Source: Candidatus Gastranaerophilales bacterium
Lineage (GTDB): Bacteria; Cyanobacteriota; Vampirovibrionia; Gastranaerophilales; Gastranaerophilaceae
Reading direction: 5' to 3'
Assembly: GCA_944322725.1 (NCBI GenBank)
Contig: CALUPU010000003.1
Coordinates: 62,001-126,000, forward strand
DNA length: 64,000 bases
The notes under the pieces were generated by a model, which saw nothing but the letters and a program-made list of their open reading frames with translations, ran no database searches and was not told where the DNA came from. The translations under genes and the position numbers were made by a program. Every line of letters begins with the position of its first letter. Position 1 is the first letter of the stretch. This document shows, piece by piece, positions 57,362 to 64,000 of the stretch.

Positions 57362-58594
57362 TTATTCAATTCCTTCCAGATATTTTTGAGGAGCGAGTAC
57401 TGCAAGAACAAACGGATCTTTTATGCATTCGTTTGCGACTCTTTTTATATCTGCAACACTTACCTGTTTCACCATTTCTATTAGTTTTTCTTCAAAATCC
57501 GCACCAAGTCCTTTATCCTCATAAAAAGCAATAAGACTTGCCTGCTGCAGATTTGTTTCCGTAAAGAACTGTCTTTTTCCGATAAGGTTATTTTTTGCAT
57601 TCGTCAGTTCTTCTTCTGAAACAGGAATATTCTTAATTTTTTCCAGTTCTATCTTAAAACCTTCAAGAGAAGTTTTTATATTCTTTGGCTCAGTTGCTAT
57701 ATAGACGGTAAACAATGCGGATTTGCCGTATATTTCGTAATTGCTTCTGACAACATAAGCCAGACCTTTTTTATCTCTCAATTCAAGAAACAGCCTTGAA
57801 GAAAGACCGCTCGAGCCAAGCATTGTATTCATAACCATAATAGCAGCATAGTCCTTGCTGTATATAGTCGGGACATGCCAGCCCTGTATAATTTGTGCCT
57901 GAGCAGCATCATTTTTTGTAATTTTTATTATATCCGTCTCTTTCAATGAGGGTACGGGTATCTTTGATTCTGCGCAATTTGTGTTTTTAATATCGCTAAA
58001 GTATTTATTAAGAAGTTCCTTTATATGATTCTCATCAAAATAACCAACAACACTAATAACTTTTTCAGAATTGTTAAGAAGATCATTATAAACTTCTTCA
58101 ACATCAGCTTTTGTGATAGAGTCTATGTCTTCGAGAATTTTGGTATATGTATGACCGTATGGATGGTCTTTATAAATATTTTTGTAAAAAGCTTCAAAAG
58201 CCTTTGTCTTGGGATCATCGAGTTCAGCCTGAATTTCACCTTTAAGCTTAATAACTTCTTTGTCAAACTCCTCCAGAGTAGAGTTTTTGATTATATCAGC
58301 AAGGATTTCCAGCCCTTTTTCAAAATCCTCATTAAGGCACTGGAGTTTAAAACGGACAAAATCCTGTTTCATTTCGCTGTAGCAGTCAATTGCATTCTCA
58401 TCAAGTTCCTGCGCAAGTTCTTGAGCAGAACGTTTTTTTGTTCCCTGTAAAAAGAGCCTGTTTAACAAAGAATAAAGTCCGGCTTTTTTTTCGGGATGTT
58501 CTATTTTGAAATAAAAACACATTGCATGACGAGGAGTGTCTTTATTTTCTTTAAGCACAACGGGAATAGAGTTATCCAAAGTTATTTTATTCAT
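57362..58594 (-). CDS. M16-family peptidase-like protein, inactive subunit
   Basis: 410 residues. The M16 fold is recognisable in both halves, but the zinc motif HxxEH is missing: the equivalent position reads LYSLLNRLFLQGT. The C-terminal half retains GGT-like SSRLFLELRDKKGLAYVV, the substrate-binding RxxY region. Proteins of this type act as the partner of an active M16 subunit, here the gene 16 bases upstream. AAAGG precedes the start. Confidence 0.9.
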   Translation of the reverse strand: MNKITLDNSIPVVLKENKDTPRHAMCFYFKIEHPEKKAGLYSLLNRLFLQGTKKRSAQELAQELDENAIDCYSEMKQDFVRFKLQCLNEDFEKGLEILADIIKNSTLEEFDKEVIKLKGEIQAELDDPKTKAFEAFYKNIYKDHPYGHTYTKILEDIDSITKADVEEVYNDLLNNSEKVISVVGYFDENHIKELLNKYFSDIKNTNCAESKIPVPSLKETDIIKITKNDAAQAQIIQGWHVPTIYSKDYAAIMVMNTMLGSSGLSSRLFLELRDKKGLAYVVRSNYEIYGKSALFTVYIATEPKNIKTSLEGFKIELEKIKNIPVSEEELTNAKNNLIGKRQFFTETNLQQASLIAFYEDKGLGADFEEKLIEMVKQVSVADIKRVANECIKDPFVLAVLAPQKYLEGIE

Positions 58595-58610
58595 TTTATT
58601 TCCTTTATTG

Positions 58611-59945
58611 TTATTCGGGTAAAAGCACTGTTGTAACGGAATTATTCAAAGAAAGATATTTCTTTGCTGTTTCATTTGCTTCTTCTATTGTATAGTTATC
58701 AAGATTATCAAGATATGTTTCAACAAGGTCAAGGTCATTGCACACTGTCATATAATATCCTATATTTTCGGCTATATCAGAAACCGTTTCAGCACCTTCG
58801 GCAAACCGAACTTTCAGTTTCTTCTTGGCTTTATTAAATTCTTTTTCTGTCAGTGCACCGTCCAGTATTTTTTGAATTTCCGCATTTATAAGTTTTATTG
58901 CCATGTCTTTTTTGTCAGCCTTAAAATTCGCCTGTACAAAGAAATTGCCGCCGTCTTTAAAACTGTAAAAATCAGATGCTACGACATTAAATACAGGTTC
59001 GTCAGCTTTTTCTATCAGGTTTTGATAAAGACGTGAACTCTGACCTTCACCAAGAACAATGTTTAATATTTCAAGCCCTATATTATCTTTTATGTCTCTT
59101 GCAACAGGCCCGAGCCAGCCTGTTATGGAAAAACCTGTATTTATTTTGCCTTTAAGTTCAATATATTTTGCTTCGGATACAGGTCTGTCAATGTCATGCT
59201 GAGGATTAACAAAGTTTTCTCTGCCTTTAAAATCAAATTCTTTACATACTTTTTCCAGAACATCTTCGTGATTAAAATCACCGGCAATAATTGTCGTAAT
59301 ATTATTTGGCGTATAGTGTTTTCTGTAATAATCAAGAATTGTCTCTCTTGGAATTGAAGCAATAGTTTCGGGGAAACCGATTACATCTCTTCTGTAAGGA
59401 TGATTTGTATACATATTTTTGTTTGTAGAATTATAAATCTTTGTCCACGGTTGATCCTGGCGCATTCTGATTTCTTCAATAACAACATGGCGTTCTCTTT
59501 TCTGAGAAACATTATCATCTCCGAGCGTAAATGCAGGGCCTATTTCTTCTTCAGGTATTACAGGGTCAAGCATCATATCAGCGTGGAGTTCGATAGCTTC
59601 TTTAAAGTATGCACTGTTAGGTCCTTGAGGCAGGGTTACATAGTAAAAAGTATAATCCTTCCACGTAGCAGCATTAACAATAGCACCTTTAGATTCAAGA
59701 GTTTTATCAAAATAGCCTGCTTTATGCTTGTGTGTACCTTTAAACATCAGGTGTTCAAGAAAATGGGAGATACCGTTATTTTCGTCATTTTCATTGATAG
59801 AGCCGGTTTTGACCCAGCTGGAGATATTAACAAGTCCGCCCTCTTTATGAGCAAGAACAATTTTGTGTCCGTTTTCTCTTTCGTAAATTTCTACGGGTTT
59901 TGTTAAATAGGGATACTTTATTTCTTTTTTAGTAATATTTTCCAC
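58611..59945 (-). CDS. M16-family zinc peptidase, active subunit
   Basis: 444 residues from a GTG start at 59945 (AGAGG with 7-base spacing). The catalytic HFLEH is at residues 61-65 (ISHFLEHLMFKGT), and a downstream Glu is in the IELHADMMLDP region. The C-terminal half is present but degenerate. It is paired with the HxxEH-less gene downstream, the usual arrangement for heterodimeric processing peptidases (mitochondrial processing peptidase-like). No signal peptide, so cytoplasmic action or non-classical export is expected. Confidence 0.93.
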   Translation of the reverse strand: MENITKKEIKYPYLTKPVEIYERENGHKIVLAHKEGGLVNISSWVKTGSINENDENNGISHFLEHLMFKGTHKHKAGYFDKTLESKGAIVNAATWKDYTFYYVTLPQGPNSAYFKEAIELHADMMLDPVIPEEEIGPAFTLGDDNVSQKRERHVVIEEIRMRQDQPWTKIYNSTNKNMYTNHPYRRDVIGFPETIASIPRETILDYYRKHYTPNNITTIIAGDFNHEDVLEKVCKEFDFKGRENFVNPQHDIDRPVSEAKYIELKGKINTGFSITGWLGPVARDIKDNIGLEILNIVLGEGQSSRLYQNLIEKADEPVFNVVASDFYSFKDGGNFFVQANFKADKKDMAIKLINAEIQKILDGALTEKEFNKAKKKLKVRFAEGAETVSDIAENIGYYMTVCNDLDLVETYLDNLDNYTIEEANETAKKYLSLNNSVTTVLLPE

Positions 59946-60028
59946 CTGATTACCTCTGTAATAAATTCTACCTGACTATTGTAGCAGATAATCAGCCATT
60001 TTACACGTATATAAGGTGGATATTAATC

Positions 60029-61480
60029 CTATTTTATATTCCAAAAATCAGGATGTAATACAGCAAGGAAAGGTATTAACTCAAGCCTGCCTACAAGCAT
60101 ATTAAATATACACAAAGCCTTTGATACAGGGTGCAGCATATCAAATGACCCCATAGGTCCGATAACTCCGAACCCGGGACCAACATTCCCGAGAGTTGTA
60201 ATACTTCCTGTCATTCCCAGAATTGCATTATTTTCAAGTATTGCAATGATAAAAGCACTTATGCCAAAAATCAGAAAATAAAAGAAAATAAAACCGATTA
60301 TTTGCTGAATTACTTCAACAGGAATAATATTCTTATTTATCTTCAGAGGATAAACAGCATTGGGGTGAAGAATCTTTGCCAGTTCTCTTTTTAAATATTT
60401 AAAAAGGAACAACCATCTAACCACCTTCATTCCACCGCCTGCAGAACCTGAACAGGCACCAATAAAAAACAAACAAAACAGAAATAACTGCGCATTCAGA
60501 TGCCATTGTGAAAAATCAACAGAGGCAAATCCGGCAGTTAGAATAACACTTATTGTTTGAAAAAATCCTGCTGTTAATGAATCAAAAAGATGATAAGAGC
60601 CGCTAAAATAAAGCAAAAATGCAATTATTAGCGAAAAAACCAAAATTATTCCTGCATATGTACAAAATTCTTCATTTTTTAACAGTAAAGAAGGCTTTTT
60701 ATTCAAATATACCTTATAAATCAGAGCAAAATTTACACCGGCTATAAACATAAAAAATATCATAATCCAGCAAATAATACTGGAATGATATCCCATTATA
60801 CTTTGCGGGTTAGGAGAAAAACCGCCGCCGGCTAGCGTAGAAAAAGAATTACAGAATGCATCAAATAATGGCATGCCCGCAATCCTTAAAAGCAATATCT
60901 CCATAAGAGTCACAATAAGATAAATAGTCCATACTGCACCGGCGGTATGCCTTATACGGGGTGTAATCTTATCCTCCGTTGGTCCGGGCGCTTCCGCAAA
61001 AAACATCTGTCTGCCGGCAACAGCAAACTGAGGAAGAATAGCAATAAATAATACAATAATTCCCATACCGCCAAGCCACTGGCTCATTGAACGCCAGAAA
61101 AACATTGTTTTCGGATAATCAAAATGAGTCAGAATTGTAGCACCGGTCGTAGTAATACCGGAAACTGACTCAAAAAGCGAGTTTAGAGGACTCAATCCGA
61201 AATAAATATACGGAATCATTCCCATAAAACTAAAAATTAGCCATGACAAAGCCACTACACACAATGCCTCTGATTTTTTAATATCATTAAGGCTCTCAAA
61301 TGTATCTGTTTTTGTTCTGAACAAAAAACTCAATACAATACACAGCAGAGACGCTGCAAAAAAAGGCACAGAAGAACTCCAATCCCTATAATAAAACGCC
61401 ACTGCAACCGGTGCAAGAATAACAAGTGCAATACACCTTAAAACCAGTACCAGCGATGTAAAGATATATGTCAATCTCAT
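60029..61480 (-). CDS. trkH: Potassium uptake channel TrkH
   Basis: 483 residues with about 10-12 membrane segments in four M1-P-M2 units. Selectivity-filter-like turns are visible: SGITTTGATIL, TLAGGGFSP, ILTAGFASVD and TTLGNVGPGFG. It imports K+ (or Na+/K+) under control of the cytoplasmic TrkA ring. It starts 9 bases downstream of trkA and is therefore co-transcribed. Confidence 0.95.
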   Translation of the reverse strand: MRLTYIFTSLVLVLRCIALVILAPVAVAFYYRDWSSSVPFFAASLLCIVLSFLFRTKTDTFESLNDIKKSEALCVVALSWLIFSFMGMIPYIYFGLSPLNSLFESVSGITTTGATILTHFDYPKTMFFWRSMSQWLGGMGIIVLFIAILPQFAVAGRQMFFAEAPGPTEDKITPRIRHTAGAVWTIYLIVTLMEILLLRIAGMPLFDAFCNSFSTLAGGGFSPNPQSIMGYHSSIICWIMIFFMFIAGVNFALIYKVYLNKKPSLLLKNEEFCTYAGIILVFSLIIAFLLYFSGSYHLFDSLTAGFFQTISVILTAGFASVDFSQWHLNAQLFLFCLFFIGACSGSAGGGMKVVRWLFLFKYLKRELAKILHPNAVYPLKINKNIIPVEVIQQIIGFIFFYFLIFGISAFIIAILENNAILGMTGSITTLGNVGPGFGVIGPMGSFDMLHPVSKALCIFNMLVGRLELIPFLAVLHPDFWNIK

Positions 61481-61488
61481 TAGATTAA

Positions 61489-62817
61489 TTACCCTCTAAA
61501 AAAATCTATGATTTTTTGTGAATTTTCTTCTCTTGTAAATATAAGCAGTGAATCATTAGGCTTCAGCATAGTAACACCTTTTGGAATTATCACGCTCGGA
61601 CCTCTCTGTATTATTGCAATAATAGCCTTTTCTGGAAGTTTTAAATTCATAACAGCAGTTTCTTTAAAAGTTTCCGGAATTTTTGCCTCTATGATTCTGC
61701 CCTGTCCTCTTTCTACGGTAGCAAGAATTTCAACATCCGTTTCAATAAGGTTATTTCTTATTTCATTAATTGACGCTTCTTTAGGTGAAATTGCCACATC
61801 AATGCCGACTTTTTCAAAGAGTGTTATGTTTGACGACTTTGAAACCCTTGTTATAACTTTTTTAGCACCCATTTGTTTTGTCAAAAGCGAACACAGAAGA
61901 TTTTTTTCATCATTATTTGTAACACTTATTACAACATCGCTTTCACCAAAATCCTCCTGCTGTAATAGTTCCATATTTGTACCATCGCCGTAGAGTACAA
62001 GGGTATTTTTCAAAACTTCTGTCAAATACTCGCAGCGTTTGTAATCGCGTTCAATAATCTTGGTTTTAATATTACTTTTTTCAAGATACTGTGCAAGCAT
62101 AAGACCAACACTGCCGCCTCCTATAATAGATGCTGTTTTGACTTTTGTTTTGCTCTGAAAAATATCTCTAGCCAGAATATCCAAAGATGTGGAAGACCCC
62201 ATAAATATAGCTTTATCATTCAGCTTAAACTCTGTATCCCCGTCAGGAATAAAGAGAGTTTCATCTCTTGTAACAGCAACGACAAGTGTCTCATCTGCAA
62301 AACGGCAATCCTTGAGTTTTTTATTCAAAATAAGAGAATCTTCTTTTATCCTGTATTCCAAAAGCCTTGCTCTGCCGTTGGCAAAATTTTCCACATCAAC
62401 AGCTTCTGGTACCATAATTATCCTGAAAATTTCCTGCGTAAGAAGTTCTTCCGGCCAGATAACATAATCAATCATTTCATATCTGGTATTTTTAACCAGT
62501 TTTAATGATTCAATATACTCTGGCTTACTAACAAAGCATACTGTCTTAGCCCTGCTTAAACGGCTTACAGTCAAGCAGGATACAATATTTGCCTCATCAA
62601 AACTCGTACATGCTATAAAAACATCTGCGTCTTCAATATTGGCAGAATTCAGCGTATTTATATTTGAACCGTTACCTGCAATAAAACTGATATCCAGCTT
62701 ATTCAATGCATCAGTACGATTTTCTTCATTGTCTATTATTGTTATATCGTGGTCTTCGAAAAATTCTGTTGCTATAAGGCAGCCTATCTCGCTTGCACCA
62801 AATACTACTATCTTCAT
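61489..62817 (-). CDS. trkA: Trk potassium regulator TrkA
   Basis: 442 residues with two RCK repeats. Nucleotide loops: VFGASEIGCLIATEF at the N-terminus and IIGGGSVGLMLAQYL in the second half, each with an acidic residue after the second strand (NAD or ATP binding). Each RCK-N is followed by an RCK-C domain. It forms the gating ring of TrkH. AAAGGAAAA precedes the ATG. First gene of the trkA-trkH operon. Confidence 0.95.
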   Translation of the reverse strand: MKIVVFGASEIGCLIATEFFEDHDITIIDNEENRTDALNKLDISFIAGNGSNINTLNSANIEDADVFIACTSFDEANIVSCLTVSRLSRAKTVCFVSKPEYIESLKLVKNTRYEMIDYVIWPEELLTQEIFRIIMVPEAVDVENFANGRARLLEYRIKEDSLILNKKLKDCRFADETLVVAVTRDETLFIPDGDTEFKLNDKAIFMGSSTSLDILARDIFQSKTKVKTASIIGGGSVGLMLAQYLEKSNIKTKIIERDYKRCEYLTEVLKNTLVLYGDGTNMELLQQEDFGESDVVISVTNNDEKNLLCSLLTKQMGAKKVITRVSKSSNITLFEKVGIDVAISPKEASINEIRNNLIETDVEILATVERGQGRIIEAKIPETFKETAVMNLKLPEKAIIAIIQRGPSVIIPKGVTMLKPNDSLLIFTREENSQKIIDFFRG

Positions 62818-62948
62818 TTTTATTGTTTTCCTTTATTTGTTGATAATTATAATACATAAATTTAATTGGCAAAATATATTTTTGTTATAGAATATTAGGT
62901 ATTGAGTATCACTGACCGATTGAGGGTATTAATAAGGGGAGAAAACAA

Positions 62949-64000
62949 GTGGATTTCACAACTTTAACCATAGATTTTTTAAAGCAGTTAAGTAATATAT
63001 TCGGAAGTTACGGTCTTGGCATCATCGCTCTGACTGTTATTATAAGGCTTGCTATGTGGCCGTTAAATGTGTCACAGCAGCGTTCAATGAAAACAATGCA
63101 GCAGTTGCAGCCCAAAATGAAGGCTATTCAAGACAGATACAAGAATAACCCGCAGGTCATGCAGCAAAAAATGATGGAGTTCTATAAAGAACACAAATTT
63201 AACCCTATGGCAGGCTGTTTACCGTTACTAATTCAAATGCCGATTTTCATTCTTTTGTATTCTTCATTAATGAGCCCTCAGTTCATATCTATGGCAGGTC
63301 AGTCCAAGTTCTTATTTATTAACAGACTTGATGCAACTTTGAAAGGCAATGCAGGTGTTTCAAATGACGGTACGTTTTCCGTTGGTCCGAGAGATACTTT
63401 CTCTTTAAATAAAAATATAAAAGTATATGTTGGAGACAAAGAACTCGAAAATGCAAAACTCTCAAACCCGAGAAATGCGGTTAAAGTACAGGGTGATATT
63501 GTTCCAGGGGAGCCTGTTGATTTAAAAATCAGTCTTGATGACTTTGATTTGAAATTCAGCCAGCTTGCACAAATAACAAGTGCCGAAGCAACTGTTACAG
63601 ATAACAACACAAGAGAAATAGAAAAAGTAACCTTTAAAAAACAGGGGGACAACCTTGTTGCTTCTGTACCGACATCTGCAACAAAATCCTCATTCAACTA
63701 TGATGTATTACTTCTTGTTGTAATATTCGGTGCGTCAATGTTCCTAACACAAAAGATAATGATGGCAACAAACAAAATGCAAAATGCCGACCCTGCACAG
63801 GAAGCAATGCAAAAGTCACTCGGAACAATGATGCCTGTTATGCTTACGGCTACTTTCCTGTTTATTCCGATTCCGGCCGGTGTTCTGCTCTACTTAATTA
63901 CAAGCAACATTATTCAGGTTGGTCAAACATTGATAATAAACAAGCAGCTTGACGACGAAGCAGAGAAAAAGAAAAATAAAAAAATTCTTGCAGATGAAGA
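62949..64000 (+). CDS. yidC: Membrane protein insertase YidC (3' end outside the window)
   Basis: 350 codons are visible from a GTG start; AAGGGGAG lies 7 bases upstream. The proteobacterial N-terminal periplasmic domain is absent; the first helix follows almost directly (GSYGLGIIALTVIIRLAMWP, with the conserved hydrophilic-groove Arg). A cytoplasmic helical hairpin (QQLQPKMKAIQDRYK) and GCLPLLIQMPIFILLY follow. Next comes an insertion of about 130 residues, rich in beta-type sequence (VGPRDTFSLNKNIKVYV), before the last membrane segments (LLVVIFGASMFLTQK; PAGVLLYLITSN). From memory, cyanobacterial YidC carries an insertion at the same place. The tail is Lys/Asp/Glu-rich. Confidence 0.92.
   Translation, partial: MDFTTLTIDFLKQLSNIFGSYGLGIIALTVIIRLAMWPLNVSQQRSMKTMQQLQPKMKAIQDRYKNNPQVMQQKMMEFYKEHKFNPMAGCLPLLIQMPIFILLYSSLMSPQFISMAGQSKFLFINRLDATLKGNAGVSNDGTFSVGPRDTFSLNKNIKVYVGDKELENAKLSNPRNAVKVQGDIVPGEPVDLKISLDDFDLKFSQLAQITSAEATVTDNNTREIEKVTFKKQGDNLVASVPTSATKSSFNYDVLLLVVIFGASMFLTQKIMMATNKMQNADPAQEAMQKSLGTMMPVMLTATFLFIPIPAGVLLYLITSNIIQVGQTLIINKQLDDEAEKKKNKKILADE

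Noticed and set aside
1-64000. CRISPR arrays, insertion sequences, integrases, prophage or plasmid genes
   Set aside because: No spaced direct repeats, transposase motifs, integrase genes or structural phage genes were recognised on either strand.

Overview
This is a low-GC, gene-dense chromosomal window with no phage genes, insertion sequences, CRISPR arrays, tRNAs or rRNAs. It suggests a non-photosynthetic relative of the cyanobacteria, most likely a gut Vampirovibrionia/Melainabacteria (Gastranaerophilales) genome. The clues are a response regulator of the cyanobacterial RpaA/RpaB type, MinC-MinD-MinE, YggT, a CtpA-type protease, a YidC with a large insertion before its last membrane segments, and CsaB. 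TolC-type proteins imply an outer membrane. Rubrerythrin/rubredoxin/PerR, an iron alcohol dehydrogenase, a 2-hydroxyacyl-CoA dehydratase activase and a complete lack of photosynthesis or respiratory genes fit an anaerobic fermenter. This assignment is inferred from gene content and was not tested by phylogeny.

Layout. 1-2012: end-truncated giant coiled-coil gene on the minus strand behind a perfect HLR1-like box. 2.1-8.9 kb: phosphoglucose isomerase, a secreted/surface-like protein with a PTPG minisatellite, two overlapping lineage-specific membrane genes, and two zinc alcohol dehydrogenases. 9-13.7 kb: Fe-S oxidoreductase, tandem prepilin-like proteins, methylthioadenosine phosphorylase, YggT. 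13.8-19.8 kb: Obg, CtpA, RpaA-like regulator, S-adenosylmethionine decarboxylase, CsaB and a PfkB sugar kinase. 21-23.7 kb: minCDE. 23.8-33 kb: an unusually long glycogen synthase, SulP transporter, orphan OppA-like lipoprotein, SerA, and a fused paralogue of the 4.9-6.7 kb gene pair. 33-40.4 kb: aroE-topA, TPR protein, a GmrSD/DUF262-like helical domain standing alone, and an HNH protein with a split zinc site. 40.4-45.5 kb: dehydratase activase, a membrane-tethered Hsp20-like protein, two secreted paralogues and a CheD-like protein. 45.5-50.1 kb: a complete MarR-controlled EmrAB-TolC efflux locus. 50.2-52.7 kb: peroxide-defence operon perR-rubredoxin-rubrerythrin and a second TolC-like gene. 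52.8-64 kb: Fe-alcohol dehydrogenase, LeuD, thioesterase, second TPR paralogue, PilZ, paired M16 peptidases, TrkA-TrkH and the start of yidC.

Links between genes. S-adenosylmethionine decarboxylase (polyamine synthesis) and methylthioadenosine phosphorylase (recycling of its by-product) lie 5 kb apart. TrkA gates TrkH. The two M16 genes form the usual active/inactive pair. Several duplicated gene pairs (prepilins, secreted proteins, TPR proteins, membrane halves) show local family expansion.

Hunt highlights: (i) a pair of overlapping genes that exists elsewhere in the window as one fused, internally duplicated gene; (ii) recurring TTACA half-sites and one perfect HLR1 box near an RpaA-like regulator; (iii) a set of apparently leaderless genes; (iv) an orphan DUF262-like helical domain next to a split-zinc HNH protein; (v) a stand-alone CheD-like deamidase candidate whose ribosome-binding site sits in a hairpin with TAAG repeats in its loop; (vi) a two-codon ORF at the speD ribosome-binding site.
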